A stretch of DNA of 64,000 nucleotides from Escherichia fergusonii ATCC 35469 (GTDB taxonomy: Bacteria; Pseudomonadota; Gammaproteobacteria; Enterobacterales; Enterobacteriaceae): contig NC_011740.1 of NCBI RefSeq assembly GCF_000026225.1, positions 3,658,001 to 3,722,000 of the forward strand, written 5' to 3'. A program made the position numbers and the translations under genes. Positions 43,228-52,713 of the stretch are shown here, piece after piece. The notes under the pieces were generated by a model, which was given only the letters and a program-made list of their open reading frames with translations, did not search any database and had not been told where the DNA came from. The number at the start of each line of letters is the position of its first letter. Position 1 is the stretch's first letter.

Positions 43228-43734
43228 TTAGTTGCCCCGCAGCAGACGCATCATGTCTTCTTGCTTCTCGTCTTCTTCCTCTTCTTCGTCGTCGTCATAA
43301 GAGAGGCCGAGTTTCTGCATCAGCTCATCGATACGATCCAGTTTGGCATCAACCCAGGATTGCTCTTCAGCGCTCAAGGTTTCTCCTGCTTCCAGACGTT
43401 CCAGCAGCGCATCCAGACGCTCATCCGTTTCCAGTAACTCCAACTCCGCCTGCGGTGAAAGCATAGGTTTCTCACTCTTCGGTTTGTGCTGTTTGGTGAC
43501 TTTTTCAGTCACGCCCAATGGAATAGGGGTTTTACTGCCAATACGTGGATCTTTCGGTGCGTTCTGGCCTTTGCTGCCCGACGTGGTGTTACCGCCCGCT
43601 GCGCGACTGCCCGGCGCATGGCCACGACGTTTTTTCTGACGCTTGCGGTCACGAGCTTCCTGATTCAGCTCTTCGCGCGTTTTGCGACGCGCTTTTGCAT
43701 GACCTTTGCTGCGTGATGGTGAAGATGGTTTCAT
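43228..43734 (-). CDS. yihI: Der GTPase-activating protein YihI
   Basis: A 168-residue, highly charged protein: a basic lysine/arginine-rich N-terminal half (KGHAKARRKTREELNQEARD, RKRQKKRRGH) and an acidic C-terminus (YDDDEEEEEDEKQED). It stimulates the GTPase Der (EngA) and so tunes 50S ribosome assembly. I start at MKPSSPSRSKGHAKAR; the frame open to 43797 overlaps the CsrC terminator side and lacks support. Confidence 0.94.
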   Translation of the reverse strand: MKPSSPSRSKGHAKARRKTREELNQEARDRKRQKKRRGHAPGSRAAGGNTTSGSKGQNAPKDPRIGSKTPIPLGVTEKVTKQHKPKSEKPMLSPQAELELLETDERLDALLERLEAGETLSAEEQSWVDAKLDRIDELMQKLGLSYDDDEEEEEDEKQEDMMRLLRGN

Positions 43735-43800
43735 AATGGTTCGTCTTTTAGCCGTTTTATTCAGTATAGATTTGCGGCGGAATCTAACAGAAAGCAAGCA

Positions 43801-44045
43801 AAGAAAAAAGGCGACAGATTGCTCTGTCGCCTTTTTTCTTGACTCAAAACCCTCAGCGGGCCTTACAATCCCTGTTGGCTATCAACACGCCCTGTTTTTC
43901 CCTTAGCCTGGAACTTCCGTGTTATTTCCATTTCCCTTTTCTAACGTCTCCTGACGTTTGTCTTCCTGACCTTCCTGTGTCTTCGCCTCCTGGCGTTCCT
44001 GACCCTCGTCCTGAGTCATCATTCCTGTCTGCGTCCTCGCTCGAT
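43801..44045 (-). ncRNA. csrC: CsrC regulatory RNA
   Basis: A 245-nt region matching E. coli CsrC in length, in its position between yihI and engB, and in sequence: the 5-prime end reads ATCGAGCGAGGACGC. It has 13 GGA motifs, many as CAGGA, the binding site of the translational regulator CsrA, which CsrC sequesters. It ends with the terminator GGCGACAG...CTGTCGCC plus a T-run. Several base changes from the K-12 form I recall lie between the GGA motifs. Confidence 0.93.
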
Positions 44046-44318
44046 GGGTGTTACTCTACGCGATTCGCTAAAACTCACAAGAACCCTGGGGCTTTAAGCC
44101 CACATTTTAGGAATGAGATATAAAAGTAATCACATGATTTAACTAATATAAATTATGACTCAGCGTGATAATCACACCTAAATTTCGCATAAGTACAATG
44201 GTCAATGTCTTACAAAGTGCAGGGCTTTAACTTACACCAGCCCCTGGCCGAAAAACCAGTCTTTTGCTGCCGTTCAGGTATAATCGCCCCAAAGCTTTGA
44301 CTGACGGAGACGACCGCT

Positions 44319-44951
44319 TTGAATAACTTGAATTATCAACAGACGCATTTTGTGATGAGTGCGCCTGATATTCGCCACTTACCTTCTGATACAGGGATCG
44401 AAGTGGCATTTGCTGGCCGTTCCAATGCGGGCAAATCCAGCGCACTGAATACACTGACAAATCAAAAAAGCCTGGCGAGAACATCGAAAACCCCTGGACG
44501 TACTCAATTAATCAACTTATTTGAAGTCGCGGATGGAAAGCGTCTTGTTGACTTACCGGGCTATGGCTACGCAGAAGTTCCGGAAGAGATGAAGCGCAAA
44601 TGGCAGCGCGCGCTCGGCGAGTACCTCGAAAAACGTCAGAGCCTGCAAGGTCTGGTGGTGCTAATGGATATTCGTCATCCGCTGAAAGATTTGGATCAGC
44701 AGATGATTGAGTGGGCGGTAGACAGTAATATCGCCGTTCTGGTGCTGCTGACCAAAGCGGACAAACTGGCAAGCGGCGCACGTAAAGCGCAATTGAATAT
44801 GGTGCGTGAAGCGGTGCTGGCGTTTAACGGTGATGTGCAGGTTGAAACGTTCTCTTCGCTGAAGAAACAAGGCGTGGACAAGCTGCGGCAGAAACTGGAT
44901 ACCTGGTTTAGCGAGATGCAGCCAGTAGAAGAAATGCAGGACGGCGAATAA
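44319..44951 (+). CDS. engB: Ribosome biogenesis GTPase EngB (YihA/YsxC)
   Basis: Essential small GTPase of 210 residues for 50S assembly. G motifs are visible: GRSNAGKSS (about residues 33-41), DLPGYGYAEVP and TKAD. The start is a TTG at 44319 after GACGGAGACGACC; this gives the family length, and the next in-frame ATG at residue 13 would cut the conserved N-terminus. The 273 nt upstream should hold its promoter and that of divergent csrC. Confidence 0.95.
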   Translation: MNNLNYQQTHFVMSAPDIRHLPSDTGIEVAFAGRSNAGKSSALNTLTNQKSLARTSKTPGRTQLINLFEVADGKRLVDLPGYGYAEVPEEMKRKWQRALGEYLEKRQSLQGLVVLMDIRHPLKDLDQQMIEWAVDSNIAVLVLLTKADKLASGARKAQLNMVREAVLAFNGDVQVETFSSLKKQGVDKLRQKLDTWFSEMQPVEEMQDGE

Positions 44952-44970
44952 TTTTCTTGCCTTAATGCTT

Positions 44971-45021
44971 GTGCCGGATGTGGCGTATCCGGCTCTGGCA
45001 TAGGCCTGATAAACATCAGGC
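44971..45021. repeat. REP-type palindromes downstream of engB
   Basis: Two adjacent palindromes, GCCGGAT/ATCCGGC and GCCTGAT/ATCAGGC, typical of REP units, placed between the convergent engB and spf. Confidence 0.7.
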
Positions 45022-45045
45022 ATTACGATCTTTTCTTTCGCCCAA

Positions 45046-45154
45046 TAAAAAACGCCCCAGTCATTACTGACTGGGGCGGCTAAAATATTCAGCCAAATCC
45101 GATTACGTGAAGTAAAAGGTCTGAAAGATAGAACATCTTACCTCTGTACCCTAC
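45046..45154 (-). ncRNA. spf: Spot 42 RNA
   Basis: A 109-nt Hfq-dependent small RNA that represses galK and many secondary carbon-use genes. The sequence starts GTAGGGTACAGAGG and ends with the terminator GCCCCAGTCA...TGACTGGGGC followed by TTTTTT, as in E. coli. It lies downstream of polA on the same strand, the known location. Confidence 0.97.
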
Positions 45155-45230
45155 GCGACTAACTTTACTCTTTTTTGTTCAGTTCAGAAAGCACTTTTTG
45201 TAATTTTTTTTCAGCTGTTGCATAGGAATT

Positions 45231-45246
45231 TCTAATACCCATCACA
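45231..45246. promoter_or_regulatory. CRP-like site upstream of spf
   Basis: On the minus strand TGTGATGGGTATTAGA, one good CRP half-site and one poor half-site, 77-92 nt upstream of the spf start. Spot 42 is known to be repressed by cAMP-CRP; the assignment of this exact site is inference. Confidence 0.45.
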
Positions 45247-45301
45247 AAATGCGTCTGCTTATGTTGCTTACTTACGAAAAAAGGGCATGTTCAGGCGAAT
45301 C

Positions 45302-48088
45302 TTAGTGCGCCTGATCCCAGTTTTCGCCACTCCCCACTTCCACCAGCAACGGCACATCCAGACGGGTACAGTTTTCCATCAGTTGATGAATCTGTTTCGC
45401 GACGGCATCGACATCATCTTTATGAACTTCAAATACCAGTTCATCGTGTACCTGCATAATCATACGCACACGCGGTTGCTCAGCCTGTAACCACGCATCA
45501 ACGGCAATCATCGCCCGTTTGATAATGTCGGCGGCGGTTCCCTGCATTGGCGCGTTAATGGCTGCACGTTCAGCTGCTGCACGGCGCGCGCCGTTGCTGG
45601 ATTTGATATCCGGCAGATAAAGACGACGACCATCAAGTGTTTCAACGTAGCCCTGCTCTTTCGCCTGCGCACGGGTGCGCTCCATATACTCCAGCACGCC
45701 TGGGTAGCGTTCGAAGTAAAGGTCCATGTACTTCTGCGCTTCTTTACGTGGAATGTTCAATTGTCGCGCCAGACCGAAAGCACTCATGCCATAAATCAGA
45801 CCAAAGTTGATCGCTTTCGCGCTACGGCGTTGCTCGCTGGTGACGGTTTCCAGTGGCAAACCAAACACTTCTGCTGCCGTTGCCCGGTGGATATCTTTTC
45901 CTTCCGCGAATGCGGTCAGCAAGCCTTTGTCACGCGAGAGATGCGCCATAATGCGCAGTTCAATCTGCGAGTAGTCCGCCGAGACAATCACATAATCCTC
46001 TGGCGCAATAAACGCCTGGCGGATACGGCGACCTTCTTCGTTACGCACCGGAATGTTTTGCAGGTTAGGATCGGTTGACGATAAACGTCCCGTCGCAGTT
46101 ACGGCCTGGTGATAAGAGGTATGTACACGCCCGGTTTTTGGGTTGATCATCAGCGGCAGCTTGTCGGTGTAGGTCGATTTCAGCTTCGCCAGACCACGAT
46201 ACTCCAGAATCACTTTTGGCAACGGATAGTCCAGCGCCAGCTCTTCCAGTACCTCCTCCGACGTTGACGGCGCACCACCCGGCGTTTTCTTCAGCGGTTT
46301 AATACCCTGTTTTTCAAACAGAATGGTTTGCAACTGCTTGGTGGAAGAAAGGTTAAACTCTTCACCTGCAATTTCATGCGCTTTCTTTTCCAACTCAGCC
46401 AGACGCAGAGTGAGCTCTTCAGAGTGATTATGCAGCACTTTCGGATCGATCTTAACACCGTTACGTTCAATGCGTGAAAGCACCGGCACCAGCGGCATTT
46501 CGATGTTCTCGAAGACGTTCAACGGCCCTTTGTTTTTTTGCAGATCCGGCCACATTTTCAGATGCAGCTGCAAGGTGACATCGGCATCTTCGGCTGCGTA
46601 ACGTCCGGCCTCTTCGAGGGCAATCTGGTTAAAGGTCAGTTGATTTTTGCCTTTACCCGCAATCTCTTCAAAAGTGATGGTTTTGTGCTTCAACCAACGT
46701 TCCGCGAGGCTGTCCATATCGTGACGCCCGGCAACGCTATTGAGAATGTAGGATTCAAGCATGGTATCAAACGCAATCCCACGCAGCTCAATGCCGTAAT
46801 TCGCCAGAATACCGCGATCGTATTTCAGGTTTTGCCCAACCTTCAGCGCCTTTTCATCTTCCAGCAGCGGTTTTAGCAACTCGAGTGCACGCTCGCGAGA
46901 GATTTGATCGGGCGCATCAAGATAATCATGAGCAACCGGAATATATGCCGCTACGCCTGGCTCGATAGCAAAAGAAAGCCCGACCAGGTTAGCAGAGATG
47001 TTATCGAGGCTGTCGGTTTCGGTATCAAAGGCAAATACCGGCGCTTTTTCCAGCTTCGCAATCCACGCTTTCAGTGTTTCTTCATCAAGGATGGTGACGT
47101 AGTTGTCATACGAAATCACCGTTGCCGTCACTTCTGGTGCTTCGTCTGCAACACTGGTTTCCTGCGGCCTGGCTGCGGGTTTCGCCCCTTTAGCCTGTAG
47201 CCATTTGCCCGCTTCGACATCAGCAGTCCAGCGTTTGAACTCATACTTTTTGAACAGCCCTAACAACTCTTCTGCCGCCGGTTGCTGCACTTCCAGTTGT
47301 TCACAGGTCAGCTCCAGTTCAACGTCGGTTTTAATCGTCGCCAGCTGGTAAGAGAGATAAGCCACTTCTTTGTTTTGCTCGAGCTTCGCCGCCATTGTTT
47401 TCGCGCCACGGAAGCTTAGGCCAGCAATTTTTTCCGGCTCGGCATACAGCGTATCCAGCCCGCCAAGCCCCTGCAGCAGTGCCTGCGCGGTTTTTTCACC
47501 AACGCCCGGTACGCCAGGAATGTTATCAGAGGAGTCCCCCATCAGCGCCAGGAAGTCGATGATCAGTTCTGGCGGCACGCCGTACTTATTCACCACCTCT
47601 TCCGGGCCGAGGATGGTATTCGTCATGGTATTGATAAGCGTAATATTTGGCGTCACCAGCTGCGCCATATCTTTATCGCCAGTGCTTATCAGCACCGGAC
47701 GCCCCGCTTTTTCGGCTTCCCGCGCCAGAGTACCGATAACGTCGTCCGCTTCTACGCCAGAAACCGCCAGCAGCGGCAGCCCCATCGCTTTAACCATCGC
47801 GTGCAGGGGTTCGATTTGTGCTCGCAGATCGTCCGGCATTGGCGGGCGATGTGATTTGTAATGTTCAAACAGTTCATCACGAAAGGTTTTTCCCTTGGCG
47901 TCAAAGACCACCGCTGCATGCGTCGGTTTATATTGCATGATCAGACTGCGCAGCATGTTGAGGACACCATACATCGCACCGGTCGGCTCGCCTGCACTGT
48001 TAGTTAGTGGCGGAAACGCGTGGTATGCGCGATAAAGATAAGATGAACCATCTACAAGGATAAGGGGATTTTGCGGGATCTGAACCAT
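45302..48088 (-). CDS. polA: DNA polymerase I
   Basis: Repair and Okazaki-fragment polymerase of 928 residues. Order of domains: 5'-3' exonuclease (about 1-323), 3'-5' exonuclease (about 324-517, with FDTETDSLDNI) and polymerase (about 521-928). Polymerase motifs are intact: SADYSQIELR (motif A), RRSAKAINFGLIYG (motif B) and MQVHDELVFEV (motif C). Full length as in K-12. Confidence 0.98.
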   Translation of the reverse strand: MVQIPQNPLILVDGSSYLYRAYHAFPPLTNSAGEPTGAMYGVLNMLRSLIMQYKPTHAAVVFDAKGKTFRDELFEHYKSHRPPMPDDLRAQIEPLHAMVKAMGLPLLAVSGVEADDVIGTLAREAEKAGRPVLISTGDKDMAQLVTPNITLINTMTNTILGPEEVVNKYGVPPELIIDFLALMGDSSDNIPGVPGVGEKTAQALLQGLGGLDTLYAEPEKIAGLSFRGAKTMAAKLEQNKEVAYLSYQLATIKTDVELELTCEQLEVQQPAAEELLGLFKKYEFKRWTADVEAGKWLQAKGAKPAARPQETSVADEAPEVTATVISYDNYVTILDEETLKAWIAKLEKAPVFAFDTETDSLDNISANLVGLSFAIEPGVAAYIPVAHDYLDAPDQISRERALELLKPLLEDEKALKVGQNLKYDRGILANYGIELRGIAFDTMLESYILNSVAGRHDMDSLAERWLKHKTITFEEIAGKGKNQLTFNQIALEEAGRYAAEDADVTLQLHLKMWPDLQKNKGPLNVFENIEMPLVPVLSRIERNGVKIDPKVLHNHSEELTLRLAELEKKAHEIAGEEFNLSSTKQLQTILFEKQGIKPLKKTPGGAPSTSEEVLEELALDYPLPKVILEYRGLAKLKSTYTDKLPLMINPKTGRVHTSYHQAVTATGRLSSTDPNLQNIPVRNEEGRRIRQAFIAPEDYVIVSADYSQIELRIMAHLSRDKGLLTAFAEGKDIHRATAAEVFGLPLETVTSEQRRSAKAINFGLIYGMSAFGLARQLNIPRKEAQKYMDLYFERYPGVLEYMERTRAQAKEQGYVETLDGRRLYLPDIKSSNGARRAAAERAAINAPMQGTAADIIKRAMIAVDAWLQAEQPRVRMIMQVHDELVFEVHKDDVDAVAKQIHQLMENCTRLDVPLLVEVGSGENWDQAH

Positions 48089-48450
48089 AATGTCCGTGCC
48101 TGTTTATCAGATTATGGGTAAAGGATGCCACATACGGGGGCAAAACTTGAGTTTTTCACTCTCTTTAGGGCAAATCTTTTGCTATTCTCCGGCCCCGCTC
48201 GCAAAACATATTGTGGATAACTTTGTGCATAAATTATTTACATCTCATTTTTAATATTCTTATGATAGATGAATCACTCTATTTATCTCTATTTTTCAAT
48301 TAATTATATAATTTCCTGCTTTCATCATTATCAATATTAATGATTACTGTAATGTGGATAGATATACTCCATGTTCCTGGTCACTAAGACCCATCATTTG
48401 CGCCGTTTTCTGTTAGAATCGGCCACTTGCGCGGCTTTCGCGCCTTGTCT
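48089..48450. promoter_or_regulatory. polA-yihG divergent intergenic region
   Basis: A 362-nt AT-rich stretch with no gene. It should hold the promoters of polA (minus) and yihG (plus). It contains one perfect DnaA box, listed separately. I see no other repeated or structured element. Confidence 0.6.
48212..48220 (-). promoter_or_regulatory. DnaA box upstream of polA
   Basis: TGTGGATAA, the complement of the strong R1-type DnaA box TTATCCACA, about 125 nt before the polA start. DnaA has been reported to stimulate polA expression in E. coli, which fits this site. Confidence 0.65.
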
Positions 48451-49380
48451 ATGGCTAACTTTTTGAAAAATAAAATTATGACGAGAATACTCGCTGCGAT
48501 AACGATTTTGCTGAGTATCGTATTGACCGTCCTGGTCACTGTTTTCTGTTCCGTTCCCATCATCCTTGCAGGAATTGTGAAAATTTTGCTGCCTATACCG
48601 ATTGTTTGGCGCAAAGTGTCGCTCTTTTGCAATTTCATGATGTATTGCTGGTGTGAAGGATTAGCAGCATTGTTGCACCTCAATCCCCATCTCCAGTGGA
48701 AGGTCGAAGGGCTTGAAGGGTTGAGCAAAAAAAACTGGTATTTGCTTATCTGCAATCACCGCAGTTGGGCAGATATTGTTGTGCTTTGTGTCCTGTTCCG
48801 TAAACACATTCCCATGAATAAGTACTTTCTTAAACAGCAATTAGCCTGGGTACCTTTTATCGGTCTCGCATGCTGGGCATTAGATATGCCTTTTATGAAA
48901 CGTTATTCACGGGCATATTTACTCCGTCACCCGGAACGGCGCGGTAAGGACGTGGAAACCACCCGACGCTCATGTGAGAAGTTTCGCCTGCATCCCACCA
49001 CAATTGTTAATTTTGTCGAAGGCTCCCGCTTCACTGAAGAGAAACACCAGCAGACACGTTCCCCCTATAAAAACCTGTTACCACCAAAAGCAGCTGGGAT
49101 CGCAATGGCACTGAATGTGCTGGGCAAACAATTTGATAAATTGCTTAACATCACTCTCTGTTACCCAGAAAACAATCGTCAGCCTTTTTTCGATATGCTG
49201 AGTGGGAAGTTAACGCGAATTGTTGTAAAGGTTGAATTGCAGCCCATAGCTGAGGAATTACATGGCGATTATGTGAACGATAAAGCGTTTAAGCGCCGCT
49301 TTCAGCTATGGTTAAATACACTCTGGCATGAGAAAGATCAGTATCTGAATACGCTTATCTCTTCCGAACAGCGAGATTGA
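48451..49380 (+). CDS. yihG: Acyltransferase YihG (PlsC-like)
   Basis: Inner-membrane acyltransferase of 309 residues with lysophospholipid acyltransferase motifs: NHRSWADIV (HX4D type) near residue 110 and VEGSR near residue 190. Two N-terminal hydrophobic segments (about residues 9-50) anchor it. I use the ATG giving MANFLKNKIM. Several stretches differ from the K-12 protein I remember, more than in neighbouring genes. It belongs to the acyltransferases that remodel phospholipids. Confidence 0.92.
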   Translation: MANFLKNKIMTRILAAITILLSIVLTVLVTVFCSVPIILAGIVKILLPIPIVWRKVSLFCNFMMYCWCEGLAALLHLNPHLQWKVEGLEGLSKKNWYLLICNHRSWADIVVLCVLFRKHIPMNKYFLKQQLAWVPFIGLACWALDMPFMKRYSRAYLLRHPERRGKDVETTRRSCEKFRLHPTTIVNFVEGSRFTEEKHQQTRSPYKNLLPPKAAGIAMALNVLGKQFDKLLNITLCYPENNRQPFFDMLSGKLTRIVVKVELQPIAEELHGDYVNDKAFKRRFQLWLNTLWHEKDQYLNTLISSEQRD

Positions 49381-49390
49381 CCATAGTTGC

Positions 49391-49416
49391 TCGCCCCGAA
49401 AATCCCCGAGGCGAGT
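49391..49416. terminator. Hairpin between convergent yihG and yihF
   Basis: CTCGCC / GGCGAG around a C-rich and G-rich loop that can extend the stem. It lies between the two convergent stops; the T-run is poor on both sides, so termination is only likely. Confidence 0.45.
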
Positions 49417-49424
49417 AATAAATA

Positions 49425-50843
49425 TTAAGGCATCAAACGTGCCATGCGCATGAAAAACTCCATATCCGTCATTTCTTTACCGTTAAAATATACTTTTCCT
49501 TGTCCATAGTGAATTTGCAATGACCCCGTATTTTCATCAAACTTAAGTAAATCGAGTTGTTGACCCACATCCTTAAATTCTGCGACCGCCTGTTCAGCCT
49601 TGATCTGTGCTGCTTCTCTACTGTGACCTTCTGATAAACGAATTTGTTTCGCTAATTCCCCGATAACGTTAAGTGGCAGAGAAATATTCAGATCTAACGA
49701 CTTTATACTATTATCAACAGATTTAGCATCAGCCATCGCAATATTCAGATCACCTTTCAATTCCCCTACAGCATTTCTCCATTTAACAGGGATCTGGATA
49801 ACAGGTTCACTTTTGAACAAGATTGGTAAACTCTCTGCAAGTACCCCAACCCGGAGATCATCCATCGCATTTTCATCTTTCATTACATCTGGATTATTTG
49901 CCAATTGCTTGCGTAATAAAATATTGTAGTGTTCAATAAAAACTCTAAAAGCGAGTGGATCAATAGCATTAAATTGCAACGACATATCTCCACTGCCAAA
50001 ATTTTGATCGCCTTTTTTTAAGGTATCAATGCCGTAGGAGAAATTAGTATTGATATATTTTTTATCCTTAGCGCGTTCAAATATTATTTTTGAAGCAAAA
50101 GAATTAATTTTAGTAATGTCATCATCAAGTCCCTGAAGCGTAACCTGATTAAATTTTACATCACTTGTTCCTACTGGATATCTCATTTCCTCTATACGAG
50201 ATAATGAATTAAGAGTCATCGAGTTTGCAGTAAGTTTGGTTATGGAGTCCAAATTTACAATGATATTATTCAGATATCCAGTTACTTCCATATTTGACGG
50301 CGAACTGTCATCACCACGAAACGTGAACTTACCATCTTTATAAGAGACTTCCTGAAAGGTTGCCGGAGTTATATTCACTTCAGTGGTTAGTGCCCCACCC
50401 AATGCAACCACGATATCAGCAACGAATGGTGACTTACCTTTCGTTGCAGTGTAGTAGGATTGTGTAACCTCATTCTTAGCCAGAGATACCTTTGCCGTTG
50501 CCATAGTTGGCTTTATATTACCCTTTGAAAGCTGACCCAGTGGAAATGGTCCATGATCAACATTTACATCCAGTATAATATTCTGACCCGGTTTAATTTC
50601 GCTATCTGTAATACCATTATTAAAGGTCAGAGCTACTTGAAAAGATGAACTAAAAAAACCTCTTTTATAATCTTTACAACTTAGCGTCATATCATGAGCG
50701 CCATTACTACTTTTATTAGCTTTATTAAAACCAACAATAAACTGCTCAACACTGGTTTGAGTTTTCATACCAGAAAACCATGTACCACCACCCAGAATGA
50801 CAACAACAGCAATAACCGAACCAGCAATTGATTTACGTATCAT
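49425..50843 (-). CDS. yihF: DUF945 family protein YihF
   Basis: A 472-residue protein with one N-terminal hydrophobic segment (about residues 8-24: IAGSVIAVVVILGGGTWF) that serves as anchor or uncleaved signal, followed by a long periplasmic region of DUF945 (YdgA/YihF) type rich in beta structure. The function is unknown. It is lower in GC and probably more divergent than its neighbours; K-12 YihF is of similar length. Confidence 0.88.
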   Translation of the reverse strand: MIRKSIAGSVIAVVVILGGGTWFSGMKTQTSVEQFIVGFNKANKSSNGAHDMTLSCKDYKRGFFSSSFQVALTFNNGITDSEIKPGQNIILDVNVDHGPFPLGQLSKGNIKPTMATAKVSLAKNEVTQSYYTATKGKSPFVADIVVALGGALTTEVNITPATFQEVSYKDGKFTFRGDDSSPSNMEVTGYLNNIIVNLDSITKLTANSMTLNSLSRIEEMRYPVGTSDVKFNQVTLQGLDDDITKINSFASKIIFERAKDKKYINTNFSYGIDTLKKGDQNFGSGDMSLQFNAIDPLAFRVFIEHYNILLRKQLANNPDVMKDENAMDDLRVGVLAESLPILFKSEPVIQIPVKWRNAVGELKGDLNIAMADAKSVDNSIKSLDLNISLPLNVIGELAKQIRLSEGHSREAAQIKAEQAVAEFKDVGQQLDLLKFDENTGSLQIHYGQGKVYFNGKEMTDMEFFMRMARLMP

Positions 50844-50965
50844 ATTTTATCCCTGAAGAGTAACGCGATTTGGTATATCGCTATGCGAATATCCTCTACA
50901 GAGTTTATATTGTCCAGCAACGACGTAAAATATCAGAATATATTTATATTTATTAAATAATAAAA

Positions 50966-50990
50966 AAGCCCGTGAATATTCACGGGCCTT
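50966..50990 (-). terminator. dsbA terminator
   Basis: Stem AAGGCCCGTGAATATTCACGGGCTT on the minus strand followed by TTTTTATTATT: a strong intrinsic terminator 18 nt after the dsbA stop. Confidence 0.88.
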
Positions 50991-51007
50991 ATGTAATTCA
51001 CAATGAA

Positions 51008-51634
51008 TTATTTTTTCTCGGACAGATATTTCACAGTATCAGCATACTGCTGAACAAAAACATCCATATTGCTGGTATCCATACCCTGCGGATTCAGCTG
51101 ATATTTACCGTTAACAAACATCGCCGGAACGCCACGCAATTGCACGTCGGCTGCGGCTTTTTCCTGCTGAGCCACCAGAGATTTCACCACGAAGCTGTTC
51201 CAGGCCGCGTCGTACTCTTCACCTTTAATACCTGCGTTGATAAATACATCGCGGATATCAGATGCAGAACGAATGGTCTGGGTTTTCTGTACGCCTTCAA
51301 ACAGCGGAACAGTCACTTTGTCTTCCACGCCCAGCGCCATCGCCACTGCCCATGCCTGAGTCAGTTCTTTGCCCAGATCCCCACCCATGAAGTTGACGTG
51401 GTATTTAGTCATTTTCACGCCTTCCGGCAGTTTTTTCTTCACGTTCTCAGAAATATGCAGAACTTCTTCAAACTGATAGCAGTGCGGGCAGAAGAAAGAG
51501 AAAAACTCCAGCACTTGCGGCGCGCCAGCAACCGGTTTTTCCAGGGTGGTGTACTGTTTACCATCTTCATACTGCGCCGCCGATGCGCTAAACGCTAAAA
51601 CTAAACCAGCCAGCGCCAGCCAAATCTTTTTCAT
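51008..51634 (-). CDS. dsbA: Periplasmic thiol:disulfide oxidoreductase DsbA
   Basis: Main disulfide-forming enzyme of the periplasm, 208 residues with a 19-residue signal peptide (ending FSASA before AQYEDGK). The redox site CPHC lies at precursor residues 49-52 in FFCPHCYQFEEV, and the cis-proline loop is RGVPAMFVNG. It is re-oxidised by DsbB. It lies 16 nt after srkA; in E. coli it is transcribed from its own promoter and with srkA under Cpx control. Confidence 0.97.
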   Translation of the reverse strand: MKKIWLALAGLVLAFSASAAQYEDGKQYTTLEKPVAGAPQVLEFFSFFCPHCYQFEEVLHISENVKKKLPEGVKMTKYHVNFMGGDLGKELTQAWAVAMALGVEDKVTVPLFEGVQKTQTIRSASDIRDVFINAGIKGEEYDAAWNSFVVKSLVAQQEKAAADVQLRGVPAMFVNGKYQLNPQGMDTSNMDVFVQQYADTVKYLSEKK

Positions 51635-51650
51635 GATCTACTCTCTCCGA

Positions 51651-52637
51651 TTAATACATAGGTGTTAATTGCAAAGGGGGTTCTTGTAGAACTTTTGCCT
51701 GTTCTATAAAAGTCGCCGTCTGTCGCAGCCAGTAATCTTCCCCGGTTAACCACGGGAAATTTTTCGGGAACGCGGGATCAGCCCAACGCCGCATTAGCCA
51801 GGCAAGATAATAAACCAAACGCATGGCGCGTAAAGGTTCAATCAGTCCGATTTCAGCGATATCGAACTCGCTAAATTCTTCATAAGCCTCAATAATAGTT
51901 TCCAGTTGCATCCGCTGCTCAGCTTTATCGCCATTGAGCAACATCCACAAATCCTGAATAGCCGGACCATTACGTGCATCATCCAGATCAACGAACATTG
52001 GACCATCGCGCCAGAGAATATTCCCGGCGTGGCAGTCTCCATGTAGCCGCAGAACGGTGAAATCTTCCCGCCAGTGTGCTGTAACGGCGGCGATCAGCTC
52101 ATCTGTCGCTTTCAGGAATGCCGCTTTTAACCCGGAAGGTATCAATGTAGCGTCCTCAAACAGCTTGCGTGGCTCAATGAGGTATTCATTCAGACCGATG
52201 GTCGGGCGATGGATAAAAAGCTGTTTACGCCCCGTCTGGTGCATACGCCCTAAATAACGCCCAACCGCTTCCATCTGATCGATATTATCAGCTTCGAACT
52301 GGCGACCACCGACGCTTGGAAAAACAGCGAAATAAAATCCCAGATGATTCAATAAAGTCTGACCATTAAAGGCCACAGGTGCTGCGACCGGAACTTCATC
52401 GTTAACCAGCTGCAACGCAAATTGATGTTCTTCGAGGATTTGATCGGCTGTCCAACGTTCAGGGCGATAAAATTTGACGACAAAACGTCGACGCTCTTCG
52501 TCCTGAAATTGATAGACACGGTTTTCATAGCTGTTAAGCGGGGTAAGACCGGAATCCACCCGGATCCCATGCTCAAACAGAGCGTCCATGATGGTATCCG
52601 GGTGTAGTGTCTGGAAAGTAAAAGCGCTGTTGTTCAT
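51651..52637 (-). CDS. srkA: Stress-response Ser/Thr kinase SrkA
   Basis: Kinase of 328 residues (YihE/RdoA), choline-kinase-like fold, that protects against stress-induced death and opposes MazEF. The catalytic loop LHGDCHAGNILW and the metal motif MFVDLDDARNGP are intact. First gene of the srkA-dsbA unit, known to be in the Cpx regulon. Confidence 0.95.
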   Translation of the reverse strand: MNNSAFTFQTLHPDTIMDALFEHGIRVDSGLTPLNSYENRVYQFQDEERRRFVVKFYRPERWTADQILEEHQFALQLVNDEVPVAAPVAFNGQTLLNHLGFYFAVFPSVGGRQFEADNIDQMEAVGRYLGRMHQTGRKQLFIHRPTIGLNEYLIEPRKLFEDATLIPSGLKAAFLKATDELIAAVTAHWREDFTVLRLHGDCHAGNILWRDGPMFVDLDDARNGPAIQDLWMLLNGDKAEQRMQLETIIEAYEEFSEFDIAEIGLIEPLRAMRLVYYLAWLMRRWADPAFPKNFPWLTGEDYWLRQTATFIEQAKVLQEPPLQLTPMY

Positions 52638-52713
52638 CCCATCATCCGGAAAACATTACGAATGATGAAGGATATCATTTCACGATGATTTTGGTTGCGC
52701 CGCTTACAAGCTT

